The notes under the pieces were generated by a model. It was not told the origin of the DNA. It made no database searches and worked only from the letters and a program-made list of their open reading frames with translations. Of a stretch of DNA of 64,000 bases, positions 25,807-34,695 are shown piece after piece. The number at the start of each line of letters is the position of its first letter. The first letter of the stretch is position 1. Origin of the DNA: Allomuricauda sp. ARW1Y1 (GTDB lineage: Bacteria; Bacteroidota; Bacteroidia; Flavobacteriales; Flavobacteriaceae); the NCBI RefSeq assembly GCF_013407935.1, contig NZ_JACBZU010000002.1, positions 248,001-312,000 on the forward strand, written 5' to 3'. Both the position numbers and the translations under genes were made by a program.

Positions 25807-28659
25807 TTACTTGCTCAGATACATTTTTCTTCTTGCGTACAAATTGTAAAACTCATCATCCTTTAAACTATCAATGAACAGAATGCTTTCTCCTGTACTC
25901 TTCATTTCAGGTCCCAGATTCTTGTTTACGTTCGGGAACTTATTAAAAGAGAATACCGGCTGTTTAATGGCATAACCTTCCAACTGCGGGTTAAAGTTAA
26001 AGTCCTTCACTTTTTTCTCGCCCAACATCACCTTGGTGGCATAATTCACGTAAGGCTCTTTATAGGCCTTCGCAATAAAGGGAACTGTACGCGATGCCCT
26101 TGGGTTGGCCTCGATAATGTACACAATATCGTCCTTCACCGCAAACTGGATATTGATCAAGCCAACCGTATTGAGTGCCAAAGCAATCTTTTTGGTATGA
26201 TCCTTTATCTGCTGCAACACAAACTCACCCAAATTGAAGGGAGGCAAGGTAGCATTGGAGTCGCCCGAGTGGATTCCACAGGGCTCAATGTGCTCCATAA
26301 TCCCAATGATGTAAACATCCTCACCATCACAGATGGCATCTGCCTCAGCTTCAATGGCACCATCCAAGTAGTGGTCCAAAAGCAATTTATTGTTCGGTAT
26401 TTTGCGCAACAAGTCCACCACATGGGCTTCCAGCTCTTCTTTGTTAATCACAATTTTCATCCCCTGACCTCCCAATACGTAGGATGGTCGCACCAACAAT
26501 GGGAATTTGAGCTCTTCGGCCAAATCCAAAGCTTCGTCGGCTGTTTCGGCAACGCCGAATTTTGGGTAAGGAATGCCGTTATCTTTCAGCAAAGTGGAGA
26601 AACTTCCCCTATCCTCCGCCAAATCCAGCGATTGGAAACTTGTTCCGATGATGTTGATACCGTACTTGTCCAGTTTCTCCGCAAGCTTCAGCGCCGTCTG
26701 GCCGCCCAGCTGCACAATGACACCCTCTGGTTTTTCATGAAGGATGATATCGTAAATATGTTCCCAGAAAACAGGTTCAAAATATAATTTATCCGCCGTA
26801 TCAAAGTCTGTAGAAACGGTTTCTGGGTTACAGTTGATCATAATGGTTTCGTAACCGCATTCGGCAGCGGCCAAAACGCCGTGCACACAGCAATAATCGA
26901 ACTCGATACCTTGTCCAATTCGATTAGGCCCAGAACCGAGCACCACCACCTTTTTCTTATCGGTCACCTGGCTGTCGTTGGCCACGTAGCGCTCTCCGCT
27001 CGGTGTTTCGATTTCTTCCTCAAACGTGGAATAGTAGTACGGTGTAACCGCCTTGAACTCAGCGGCACAGGTATCCACTAATTTATACACACGGTTGATG
27101 TTCAAATCCATTCGTTTGCTATGCACTTCGCTCTCCCAACAATCCAACATGTGGGCAATCTGTCTGTCCGCAAAACCTTTTTGTTTCGCTTCCAACAATA
27201 GTGCTTTTGGCAAGCTTTCTATGGTATATTTTGATATTTCCATCTCCAAGAAGTGCAGTTCCTCATATTGTTTAAGGAACCACATATCTATTTTGGTGAT
27301 TTCGTGGATGCGTTTTAAGGGTATTCCAAGTTGAATGGCATCATAGATAACAAATACCCTGTCCCAACTGGGCACGCGCAATTTCTCGATGATGGTTTCG
27401 TAGTCCTTGTATCCTTTGCCATCGGCACCCAGACCGTTTCGTTTGATTTCGAGCGACTGAGTGGCTTTGTGCAGGGCTTCTTGGAACGAACGCCCAATTC
27501 CCATTACTTCCCCCACAGATTTCATCTGAAGCCCCAAAGTCCTGTCGGAACCTTCAAACTTATCGAAGTTCCAACGTGGTATTTTTACGATTACGTAATC
27601 CAAAGTCGGCTCAAACAAGGCCGAAGTGGACTGTGTGATTTGGTTGTCCAATTCGTCCAGCGTATACCCTATCGCCAGTTTGGCCGCAATTTTTGCAATC
27701 GGATACCCCGTTGCCTTGGAAGCCAAAGCGGAAGATCGGGAAACCCTCGGGTTGATCTCGATGGCGATAATGTCCTCTTTTTCGTCAGGACTTACGGCAA
27801 ATTGTACATTACATCCTCCGGCGAAGTCCCCTATACTGCGCATCATGTGGATGGCCATATCCCGCATACGCTGGAACGTCCTATCCGAGAGGGTCATTGC
27901 AGGCGCCACGGTGATGGAATCCCCGGTATGGATACCCATGGGGTCCATATTTTCGATGGTACAGATAATGACCACGTTGTCGTTCTTGTCTCGTAGCAGC
28001 TCCAGCTCATATTCTTTCCAGCCCATCAAGGCCTTATCGATCATCACTTCGTGAATCGGTGATACCTCCAAGCCGTGGCTCAACATATCATCAAAATGCT
28101 CTGGATCATAAACGATACCGGCCCCTGCGCCTCCCAAGGTAAAGGAAGCCCGGATTACCAAAGGAAAACCGAATTCCTGAGCAATCTCTTTTCCTTTTAG
28201 GAAAGATGTTGCGGACGCCTGTGGCGGCATTCCAATTCCAATTTTTAACATCAACTCCCTAAACTTTTCACGGTCTTCGGTAATGTTGATGGCATCAATA
28301 TCCACCCCTATAATTTCCACGCCAAAATCTTCCCAAATTCCCTTTTCATCGGCTTCGATACAAAGGTTCAATGCAGTTTGCCCGCCCATGGTTGGCAATA
28401 CCGCATCAATATTTGGATGTTTTTTTAGTATTTCTATGATGGATTTTGTGGTCAACGGTTTTAGGTACACGTGGTCCGCCATGGCCGGGTCGGTCATGAT
28501 GGTAGCGGGATTGCTATTGATCAAAATGGTTTCGATCCCGTCTTCCCGAAGGGAACGAAGGGCCTGGGAACCAGAATAGTCGAACTCACATGCCTGGCCG
28601 ATGATGATAGGACCAGAACCAATAATCAAAATGGAATTTAAATCTTTTCTTTTGGGCAT
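25807..28659 (-). CDS. carB: carbamoyl-phosphate synthase large subunit, lacking the allosteric domain
   Basis: This 950-residue protein makes carbamoyl phosphate from bicarbonate, ATP and ammonia for pyrimidine and arginine synthesis. It holds two ATP-grasp halves: GSGPIIIGQACEFDYSGSQA begins the first and GSGPNRIGQGIEFDYCCVHG the second. E. coli CarB has about 1073 residues because of a C-terminal MGS-like domain that binds UMP and ornithine; here the protein stops shortly after KNLGPEMKSTGESILFIDSL, so that domain is absent. The small subunit carA is not in the window. rpmH lies upstream on the same strand, separated by a terminator. Confidence 0.97.
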   Translation of the reverse strand: MPKRKDLNSILIIGSGPIIIGQACEFDYSGSQALRSLREDGIETILINSNPATIMTDPAMADHVYLKPLTTKSIIEILKKHPNIDAVLPTMGGQTALNLCIEADEKGIWEDFGVEIIGVDIDAINITEDREKFRELMLKIGIGMPPQASATSFLKGKEIAQEFGFPLVIRASFTLGGAGAGIVYDPEHFDDMLSHGLEVSPIHEVMIDKALMGWKEYELELLRDKNDNVVIICTIENMDPMGIHTGDSITVAPAMTLSDRTFQRMRDMAIHMMRSIGDFAGGCNVQFAVSPDEKEDIIAIEINPRVSRSSALASKATGYPIAKIAAKLAIGYTLDELDNQITQSTSALFEPTLDYVIVKIPRWNFDKFEGSDRTLGLQMKSVGEVMGIGRSFQEALHKATQSLEIKRNGLGADGKGYKDYETIIEKLRVPSWDRVFVIYDAIQLGIPLKRIHEITKIDMWFLKQYEELHFLEMEISKYTIESLPKALLLEAKQKGFADRQIAHMLDCWESEVHSKRMDLNINRVYKLVDTCAAEFKAVTPYYYSTFEEEIETPSGERYVANDSQVTDKKKVVVLGSGPNRIGQGIEFDYCCVHGVLAAAECGYETIMINCNPETVSTDFDTADKLYFEPVFWEHIYDIILHEKPEGVIVQLGGQTALKLAEKLDKYGINIIGTSFQSLDLAEDRGSFSTLLKDNGIPYPKFGVAETADEALDLAEELKFPLLVRPSYVLGGQGMKIVINKEELEAHVVDLLRKIPNNKLLLDHYLDGAIEAEADAICDGEDVYIIGIMEHIEPCGIHSGDSNATLPPFNLGEFVLQQIKDHTKKIALALNTVGLINIQFAVKDDIVYIIEANPRASRTVPFIAKAYKEPYVNYATKVMLGEKKVKDFNFNPQLEGYAIKQPVFSFNKFPNVNKNLGPEMKSTGESILFIDSLKDDEFYNLYARRKMYLSK

Positions 28660-28701
28660 TTTCTATAGGGGTTTCTCGGTTATCTGCTTATATGTCAAAA
28701 A

Positions 28702-28731
28702 AAAGGTGTTACCTAGAAAAGTAACACCTTT
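28702..28731 (-). terminator. rho-independent terminator of rpmH
   Basis: AAAGGTGTTAC and GTAACACCTTT form an 11-bp perfect stem with an 8-nt loop; on the minus strand it is followed by a run of eight T. It lies between rpmH and carB, so carB is reached by read-through or by its own promoter. Confidence 0.9.
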
Positions 28732-28754
28732 AATTTAAATAATAAATACTATCA

Positions 28755-28913
28755 TTATTTTTTATGTCTTGGCTCAGAGGAAACAGTTAATCTCTTTCTT
28801 CCTTTGGCTCTTCTTCTCGCAAGAACTTTTCTACCATTGGCAGTCGCCATGCGCTCCCTAAAACCATGCTTGTTTCTTCTCTTCCTTTTGGATGGTTGAT
28901 ACGTTCTTTTCAT
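28755..28913 (-). CDS. rpmH: 50S ribosomal protein L34
   Basis: This 52-residue basic protein translates from the ATG complementary to 28911-28913 as [18 protein letters not shown] and ends SSEPRHKK. It is a textbook L34, a component of the large ribosomal subunit. It has a strong upstream promoter and a strong terminator, so it is largely monocistronic. Confidence 0.97.
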   Translation of the reverse strand: MKRTYQPSKRKRRNKHGFRERMATANGRKVLARRRAKGRKRLTVSSEPRHKK

Positions 28914-28972
28914 TTCCGAACTGTTTTATGGATTTGTTGATGGGAAGCTTTCTCCCCTAAAAATTCTGGGCG

Positions 28973-29002
28973 CAAATATACGAAGACTTTTTACTTTGGC
29001 AA
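28973..29002 (-). promoter_or_regulatory. promoter of rpmH
   Basis: Minus strand: TTG (29002-29000), 19 nt, TATATTTG (28980-28973), a full match to the Bacteroidota consensus, about 60 nt before the ATG. Confidence 0.8.
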
Positions 29003-29035
29003 GTCCAAACCTAAAATATTTAATTTAGTTTTTAG

Positions 29036-29043
29036 TACTTTTG
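29036..29043 (+). promoter_or_regulatory. -7 box of the TPR membrane protein gene
   Basis: TACTTTTG matches TAnnTTTG, 36 nt before the ATG at 29080. The -33 element is not evident. Confidence 0.5.
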
Positions 29044-29079
29044 CGGGCACTTAACTAAAGGTAAAAATCACCAGACTGT

Positions 29080-29595
29080 ATGTTCAATAAAAATATAAAG
29101 CTCGTCATTGCCGTCCTTATCATCGCTTATGCCGTTTACCAGTTTATAGAGGGTAATATTGGAAACGGAATCGCACTGATTTTGCTATCCCTCGTATTCA
29201 TTTTTCTCTACTTCCGGAATGAGTTCATTCTTTTGGCTTTTCTTAAAATGAGGAAGCAGGACTTGGAGGGCACACAACAATGGTTGGCCAAGATTAAGAA
29301 CCCGCAAGCTGCCTTGATCAAAAAACAACAGGGTTACTACAACTATCTACACGGCATCATCTACTCACAAAAAAACCTAACACAAGCCGAAAAGTACTTT
29401 AAAAAGGCCTTGAAGCTGGGGTTGACCATGGACTATGACGTGGCCATGGCCAAATTGAGCTTGGCGGGCATTGCCATGCAAAAGCGCAGAAAACGGGAGG
29501 CCACCACTTTGTTGCAGGAAGCCAAGAAGTTGGATAAAAACAACATGCTTACGGAACAGATCAAGATGATGCAGCAGCAGATGAAGAAGATTTAA
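29080..29595 (+). CDS. membrane-anchored TPR-like protein
   Basis: This 171-residue protein has two N-terminal hydrophobic helices (about residues 7-22 and 28-46) and a helical C-terminal domain with TPR character: YYNYLHGIIYSQKNLTQAEKYFKKALKLG and MAKLSLAGIAMQKRRKREATTLLQEAKKLD fit two TPR units. It probably scaffolds protein contacts at the membrane. No partner is visible; it is divergent from rpmH. Confidence 0.75.
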   Translation: MFNKNIKLVIAVLIIAYAVYQFIEGNIGNGIALILLSLVFIFLYFRNEFILLAFLKMRKQDLEGTQQWLAKIKNPQAALIKKQQGYYNYLHGIIYSQKNLTQAEKYFKKALKLGLTMDYDVAMAKLSLAGIAMQKRRKREATTLLQEAKKLDKNNMLTEQIKMMQQQMKKI

Positions 29596-29688
29596 GCATA
29601 AACTTCAACCATCAAAAAAATTTCCCTTTCTACTTGAAAGTCCCCTTTGATTATGGACACAAAATCGCATTGGTTCATTCAAACAGGT

Positions 29689-29757
29689 CATCCGTCAATT
29701 AAAAAGGAGCATCCGTTGATTTTAACAATCGCTTAAAGCAACTATTTACTATACTTG
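29689..29757 (+). promoter_or_regulatory. paired direct-repeat activator site (LytTR-like) and -7 box of the GNAT gene
   Basis: CATCCGTCA (29689-29697) and CATCCGTTG (29710-29718) are direct repeats 21 bp apart. A TATACTTG -7-like box starts at 29750, 32 bp after the second repeat. No TTG lies at the -33 position, as in activator-dependent promoters. The inner 9-mer TCCGTTGAT fits the known LytTR consensus. The same geometry is found at 54749-54817. Confidence 0.6.
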
Positions 29758-29787
29758 GGGTACGGTTATTTTTTTTAAATTTTATTT

Positions 29788-30261
29788 TTGCTGAACCCAT
29801 CCAATATCCATATTGAAGTTTTAGGAGCTGCCCAACCAATCCCTTATGAATTGTTGGAACTAGCCGATCCATCAAAAACCCATATTGAAGCCTATCTTAC
29901 AAACGGGACCTGTTATCTGGCCAAGATTGGGGACGAAACCATCGGGGCAATGGTCTTGCAGGAGTTGGACGGTACAACCATGGAACTTAAAAATATTGCA
30001 ATAATGCCCTCACTACAAGGCAAGGGTTATGGAAAAGCACTTTTGGGACACGCGATAAATGTAAGCAGGGTATTAGGGTATCACAAACTGACAGTAGGTA
30101 CGGGCAATTCCAGTATTGGACAACTTGCGTTTTACCAAAAATCTGGATTTGAAATTCAGCACATTATCAAAAACTACTTTGTAGACCACTACCCCGAACC
30201 CATTTTTGAAGATGGTATTCAATGCAAACATATGGTTGTTTTGGAGAAGAGGCTTTTGTAA
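29788..30261 (+). CDS. GNAT family N-acetyltransferase
   Basis: This 157-residue protein has YLAKIGDETIGAMVLQELDG, the strand LKNIAIMPSLQGKGYGKALLGHA with the acetyl-CoA pyrophosphate loop (QGKGYG, about residues 76-81) and FYQKSGFEIQHIIKNYFVDHYPEPIFEDG. It probably transfers acetyl from acetyl-CoA to an amine; the substrate is unknown. There is no ATG in a suitable place: the start is most likely the TTG at 29788 (MLNPSNIH), since the frame is open only a few codons upstream and the first internal Met is too far in. An unusual activator-type promoter precedes it. Confidence 0.87.
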   Translation: MLNPSNIHIEVLGAAQPIPYELLELADPSKTHIEAYLTNGTCYLAKIGDETIGAMVLQELDGTTMELKNIAIMPSLQGKGYGKALLGHAINVSRVLGYHKLTVGTGNSSIGQLAFYQKSGFEIQHIIKNYFVDHYPEPIFEDGIQCKHMVVLEKRLL

Positions 30262-30305
30262 TCATTCTATGGTTACATTTGTTTGTTTTTACGAAAAGTT
30301 GACCA

Positions 30306-30965
30306 ATGTATTACCCACTTTGCCTTAATGGGGTCGATATCTACCCCTTATTCGGTGATTTCCTAAAAGGAAAGCCGTACATCTTTGATTTTTCGTCCAA
30401 CAACCCAAAAACACTGGAATACCCGCTCACGGATTTCCATCAGTTCAACCAAATGGTTTTTGATGAGTTGGAGGCATCTAAGCAAGAATGGGGCATTGGC
30501 AGGTATTTGGAAGAACGGAAAAGTCTGTTGCGGTCTTACCCCAATATTATTGAGGAACAACGATATTATCATCTGGGTCTGGATATCATTGTACCCTACA
30601 ACACTCCCATGTTTGCGCCTTTGGACGCCGAAGTCTATAACACCGGAAAAGAAACTGTCCTTGGCAATTACGGAGGTTACATCATTCTAAAACATGAGAT
30701 GAATGGAGTGGTTTTTTACTCCTTGTATGGACACTTAAATACACCTCATTTGGTCCATGCTGGGGACAAAATAAAGGCCGGTCAAAAGTTTGCTTACATT
30801 GGAGAAGAGAGTGATAGCGGCGGCTGGTTTTGCCACGTGCATCTTCAAGTGCTTACCCAAGAGGCTATGGATGCAGGATATTCGGATTGGGGGTATATTT
30901 CGCCAGCATTACTGCCAAAGGTCGAAACCTATTTCCCTTCGCCTTATTTTCTATTTAAATACTAA
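30306..30965 (+). CDS. M23 family metallopeptidase, apparently without a signal peptide
   Basis: This 219-residue protein has the zinc ligands of LytM/M23 peptidases: H89 and D93 in YYHLGLDIIVPYNTPMFAPLD, and the HxH motif in FCHVHLQV (H177, H179). The glycine turn DKIKAGQKFAYIGE is also typical. M23 enzymes cleave peptidoglycan cross-links. No signal peptide or membrane helix is visible at the start (MYYPLCLNGVDIYPLFGDFL), unlike most family members. It is convergent with a lytic transglycosylase gene 7 bp away. Confidence 0.85.
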   Translation: MYYPLCLNGVDIYPLFGDFLKGKPYIFDFSSNNPKTLEYPLTDFHQFNQMVFDELEASKQEWGIGRYLEERKSLLRSYPNIIEEQRYYHLGLDIIVPYNTPMFAPLDAEVYNTGKETVLGNYGGYIILKHEMNGVVFYSLYGHLNTPHLVHAGDKIKAGQKFAYIGEESDSGGWFCHVHLQVLTQEAMDAGYSDWGYISPALLPKVETYFPSPYFLFKY

Positions 30966-30972
30966 GCCCAAA

Positions 30973-31941
30973 CTATTTTCCAGTACTCCCTACTCGATAA
31001 TACCCTTTGTTTGGGATTTCGATAGTATATTTTTTACGGGAAGCATTGTTCAAATGCGGTTCACGCAACCAAGGGTTGTGTCGCTTTAGCACCTTGTAGT
31101 TGATTTCGTAAAGCTCGGCAAAATCGGCCCAATTGGTTACCGCAGTATCCACTTCAACAGTAAAGGTGGGTACTTTGGTGTACATATCATCTTCTTCCAA
31201 CTGGAAACCATACTTATCACGATTGGATAAAATCTCCTTGATGGCCAAAATACGGAACACATAACGACCGGTCTCTTGTCCCAACAACAAATCATAGTAA
31301 TCGTCCACCTGTTGGATGTCCATATATTTTTGGATACCTGCAGGACCTGCATTATAGGCAGCAGCGGTCAACGTCCAGCTACCGAAACGGTCTTTCCATT
31401 TATTAAGGTAATCACATGCCACTTGGGTCGCTTTTTCAATATGGTAGCGCTCATCCACGTTATCGTTTACTTCCAAACCATATTCGCGGCCAGTTCCTTT
31501 CATGATCTGCCAAAAACCAGTGGCGCCTGCAGGGGAAACCACATTTTCAAGGCCACTTTCGGCAACCGCTAGATACTTAAAGTCATCCGGGATGCCATTC
31601 TTTTTAAGTATGGGCTCCATGATCGGAAAGTATTTATTGGCACGCTTCATCAATAAGAGGGCGTTAGACTGCCAATAGGTATTCACCAAAAATTCACGGT
31701 CAACACGCTCCATGATCTCAGGGTCTTCTTGGGGAACCGGCTCACCTGCGAAATTCAAATCCTTTGGTATTTCTATGGCGCTGATTTGGTAGGTATCCGC
31801 CACATTCTTATCCGCAGTTTCAGTTTGGGTCACCGTTTTTACAGGTTGTTCTTCCATTGCATTCGACTGAACGGCAAAAATCAAGGTGCTTACCACAGCT
31901 ATCAATCCGATAAATGCCAATATATTTTTAAGATATTTCAT
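30973..31941 (-). CDS. lytic murein transglycosylase, MltD-like
   Basis: This 322-residue protein has an N-terminal hydrophobic segment (about residues 6-24), an SLT domain with the catalytic Glu in FKYLAVAESGLENV (E128), then SPAGATGFWQIMKGTGREYG and LTAAAYNAGPAGIQKYM, followed by a LysM-like C-terminal module (FAELYEINYKVLKRHNPWLR). It cleaves glycan strands of peptidoglycan, forming 1,6-anhydro ends. The adjacent M23 peptidase gene suggests shared cell-wall roles, although they are convergent. Confidence 0.93.
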   Translation of the reverse strand: MKYLKNILAFIGLIAVVSTLIFAVQSNAMEEQPVKTVTQTETADKNVADTYQISAIEIPKDLNFAGEPVPQEDPEIMERVDREFLVNTYWQSNALLLMKRANKYFPIMEPILKKNGIPDDFKYLAVAESGLENVVSPAGATGFWQIMKGTGREYGLEVNDNVDERYHIEKATQVACDYLNKWKDRFGSWTLTAAAYNAGPAGIQKYMDIQQVDDYYDLLLGQETGRYVFRILAIKEILSNRDKYGFQLEEDDMYTKVPTFTVEVDTAVTNWADFAELYEINYKVLKRHNPWLREPHLNNASRKKYTIEIPNKGYYRVGSTGK

Positions 31942-31989
31942 GTCTTCCCTTTTAAATTGTTACGTAAAGATACTATTATAAAGACGAAA

Positions 31990-32652
31990 TTATTCCAAAA
32001 TAATTGTGGGGAGATGCTCATTAAACCATTTGGCTCTATGAATGATTATGGTATGGGTGCCGTTTTTAACGGAAATACAATCGTTGATATTGGAAATGGG
32101 AAAAACAGCATCCTTTTCGCCCTGAATATGAACCACATGTTCAGGTGGAACTTCTTGCTCCCAATTCACAATTTGATCGATGGACCAATCAATATAATAT
32201 TTGTCGCGAATGGATAGATATTTTTCGTAAAGATGCAGTCGTTTGGTCACGGTTTCGCCAAAGGCATATTTGGCCAATAGTTCCACATTGTTCACCAGGC
32301 CCGTTGGCAAAAGTTTGTGTACTTTGGTGTACTTGGCAAACAGCATTCTTTTGGGCAGTTCGTGCTTGCTCTTAACGGATGAGACCACAATCACTTTGCG
32401 TGTCGACCTGATTTTGGCCATTTCCTGTACCAACATGCCCCCGAAGGAAACGCCCAGCAACACTGGATGGGGTTCCTTTATTTTATCGCACATGCGTTCC
32501 GCATATTCCCTTAAGTTCATCCCCTTTTCGGGTACAAACCATTCCAAGGTATGCGTTACAAATTGGTCGTCTGGCAGTTTGATATTTTCAAAAATGGAAG
32601 GGTTGGCGGCCATTCCCGGCATAAGATAGATATGGATTTTATCATCGGACAT
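31990..32652 (-). CDS. alpha/beta-hydrolase
   Basis: With the start at the ATG complementary to 32650-32652 the protein has 220 residues: IYLMPGMAANPSIFENIKLP (oxyanion region), LLGVSFGGMLVQEMA (nucleophile elbow, S69), GEKDAVFPISN (likely Asp) and NGTHTIIIHRAKWFNEHL with the catalytic His. The frame extends another 77 codons upstream but that stretch is hydrophobic, Cys-rich and lacks family features. Substrate unknown. Divergent from the small GNAT-like gene. Confidence 0.82.
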   Translation of the reverse strand: MSDDKIHIYLMPGMAANPSIFENIKLPDDQFVTHTLEWFVPEKGMNLREYAERMCDKIKEPHPVLLGVSFGGMLVQEMAKIRSTRKVIVVSSVKSKHELPKRMLFAKYTKVHKLLPTGLVNNVELLAKYAFGETVTKRLHLYEKYLSIRDKYYIDWSIDQIVNWEQEVPPEHVVHIQGEKDAVFPISNINDCISVKNGTHTIIIHRAKWFNEHLPTIILE

Positions 32653-32817
32653 ATGGCACCAAATATCGATAAGGACTAGGAAATTAACAATATTTTGACT
32701 AATTTTGTATCCCTTTTGCAGCCAACCCCGCTTATGTAATAGATATTTATAATTCAGGGGGAATGGAAATGCCTTTTTCGGGTAGTTCCGCCAAGTCATT
32801 AAAAAAACAAGTACTAT

Positions 32818-33111
32818 ATGACAACAATGGAAATCACTGACAATAGTTTCTTGCGTCAATTTGAAACTAAGGTCAATGGGCATTTAGCCAAAATTGAGTA
32901 CTCTTCACAAGAGCGTAAAGTATTTTTGACCAAGCTGGTTATTCCGGAAGAAATTACACAAGAGGGCTTTAAAGAGGATTTCATCAAAGCGGTTTTGAAC
33001 GAAATTCAAGAGAACAACCTAAGAGTTGTTCCCACAAGCCCCCAAATTGCTGGATTTTTGAGAAAAAACAGGCAATACAAGGAAATGCTGCCAGTTGGTA
33101 TCCGTATCTGA
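32818..33111 (+). CDS. small GNAT-fold protein (YidJ/NATD1-like)
   Basis: This 97-residue product starts at 32818; a second ATG three codons in is also possible. The sequence shows FETKVNGHLAKIEYSSQERKV, VIPEEITQEGFKEDFIKAVL and a C-terminal VPTSPQIAGFLRKNRQYKEMLP, which is the compact Gcn5-related NATD1/YidJ family: LKxPQIAGFLRKNxxY closes that domain. A role in small-molecule or protein acetylation is possible. A terminator follows between it and mtaB. Confidence 0.8.
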   Translation: MTTMEITDNSFLRQFETKVNGHLAKIEYSSQERKVFLTKLVIPEEITQEGFKEDFIKAVLNEIQENNLRVVPTSPQIAGFLRKNRQYKEMLPVGIRI

Positions 33112-33139
33112 TCTAACCAACCATCTTCGGAAAAATGTA

Positions 33140-33164
33140 AACCTCCTCTACCGGGAGGTTTTTT
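33140..33164. terminator. terminator between the GNAT-like gene and mtaB
   Basis: AACCTCC (33140-33146) pairs with GGAGGTT (33154-33160), followed by TTTT. It lies between convergent genes and mainly serves the plus-strand gene, since the T-run is on that side. Confidence 0.75.
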
Positions 33165-34491
33165 ATGCTGTGATGGCATCGGAAACAAACTCAAAACGCA
33201 CCAGTCCGTCCGCATCGATATCGGTTAGCTCCACTTGGTGCAAAGTATTCACCAAAGAAGGGTCCCATGGAGCCTTTACCTTCACATAGTTCTCGGTAAA
33301 CCCATGAATATAGCCTTTTTTGTTCTCCCCTTCGAACAGCACGGTACGAATGCTTCCCAGTTGACTCTCGTAAAAGGCCCTGCGCTTTTTGGCCGATAAT
33401 CCCCGTAACATTTTGCTACGCTTGTTGCGTACCTTTTTGGGGACCACATCTTCCATTTCGGCAGCCACGGTATTGTCCCTTTCCGAGTAAGTGAACACAT
33501 GCAGATAAGATATGTCCAATTCATTCAAAAAGTGATAGGTTTCCAAAAAGTGCTCGTCCGTTTCCCCGGGAAAGCCAACAATCACATCTACGCCAATACA
33601 GGCATGTGGCATTGTTGATTTGATGCGCTTTACCCTATCCACATATAGATTGGACAAATACCGACGTCGCATTTTTTTTAGGATATCGTCGCTCCCGCTC
33701 TGCAAGGGCACATGAAAATGGGGCACAAAGGAATTGCTTTGCGCTACAAAATCGATAGTCTCGTTTTTGAGCAAGTTGGGTTCAATGGAGGAAATGCGCA
33801 GGCGGTGAATCCCATCTATGGTGTCCAAGGCCTTTACCAGATCCAAAAAGGTGTGCTCGTGTTTTTTGTTGCCAAACTCCCCTTTCCCGTAGTCGCCGAT
33901 ATTCACACCCGTCAGCACAATCTCCTTAATGTCCTGCGAGGCGATTTCCTTGGCATTCTTCAGTACGTTCTGCAAGGTATCACTTCGTGAAATCCCGCGA
34001 GCCAAAGGAATGGTACAATAGGTGCACTTATAATCACAACCATCCTGCACCTTTAAAAAGGCACGGGTACGGTCGCCAATCGCATAACTGCCCACATAAA
34101 AGTCGGCATCCTCGATTTCACAGGAGTGTACCTCTCCCCTATCATTTTTGGTAAGGTCGTTCAGGTAATCAGTGATTTTAAACTTCTCCGTGGCACCCAA
34201 AACCAAATCAACGCCATCCACAGCCGCCAATTCCTCCGGTTTCAGCTGCGCATAGCAACCTACTGCCGCTACAAAAGCGTCAGGATTGGCTTTTTGGGCC
34301 TGCTTTACAATGCTCTTGAATCGCTTATCGGCATTTTCCGTGACCGAACAGGTATTGATTACATACACATCCGCTTCTTCCGAAAAGTCTACACGCTCAA
34401 ACTCCTCCTTTTCAAAACCCCTGGCAATGGTAGAGGTTTCAGAGAAATTGAGCTTGCAGCCCAGTGTATAGAATGCGACCTTTTTGTTCAT
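33163..34491 (-). CDS. mtaB: tRNA t6A37 methylthiotransferase MtaB
   Basis: This 442-residue radical-SAM enzyme adds a methylthio group to N6-threonylcarbamoyl-A37 of tRNAs reading ANN codons. The N-terminal UPF0004 domain holds cluster Cys residues 12, 48 and 79 (FYTLGCKLN, NTCSVT, AVGCYAQ); the radical-SAM motif CDYKCTYC is at residues 152-159; a C-terminal TRAM-like region follows (RTVLFEGENKKGYIHGFTENY). Length and motif order match MtaB rather than MiaB or RimO. A good promoter lies upstream. Confidence 0.94.
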   Translation of the reverse strand: MNKKVAFYTLGCKLNFSETSTIARGFEKEEFERVDFSEEADVYVINTCSVTENADKRFKSIVKQAQKANPDAFVAAVGCYAQLKPEELAAVDGVDLVLGATEKFKITDYLNDLTKNDRGEVHSCEIEDADFYVGSYAIGDRTRAFLKVQDGCDYKCTYCTIPLARGISRSDTLQNVLKNAKEIASQDIKEIVLTGVNIGDYGKGEFGNKKHEHTFLDLVKALDTIDGIHRLRISSIEPNLLKNETIDFVAQSNSFVPHFHVPLQSGSDDILKKMRRRYLSNLYVDRVKRIKSTMPHACIGVDVIVGFPGETDEHFLETYHFLNELDISYLHVFTYSERDNTVAAEMEDVVPKKVRNKRSKMLRGLSAKKRRAFYESQLGSIRTVLFEGENKKGYIHGFTENYVKVKAPWDPSLVNTLHQVELTDIDADGLVRFEFVSDAITA

Positions 34492-34516
34492 ATACCTGCC
34501 TAGTGTTTTAGGGGCG

Positions 34517-34548
34517 CAAAGATAGTGATTTGTTGGGAGTTATCGCAA
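34517..34548 (-). promoter_or_regulatory. promoter of mtaB
   Basis: Minus strand: TTG (34548-34546), 21 nt, TATCTTTG (34524-34517), about 25 nt before the ATG. Confidence 0.65.
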
Positions 34549-34695
34549 GCCGTCTTTGGTTCACAGCGATTGTTAATACTTTTAAAAACAAAAAAAGAAC
34601 AAAGTTTTCCCTAAATTAGCATCAGATTGACAAATTCCAGTAGCCCCACTGGTCGCGCATAACCCCGTTACACTTTTAAAACCGTTATCGTAAGA

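Noticed and set aside
32653..32883. N-terminal extension of the alpha/beta-hydrolase
   Set aside because: The extra 77 residues lack hydrolase features and overlap the divergent gene's promoter and start.
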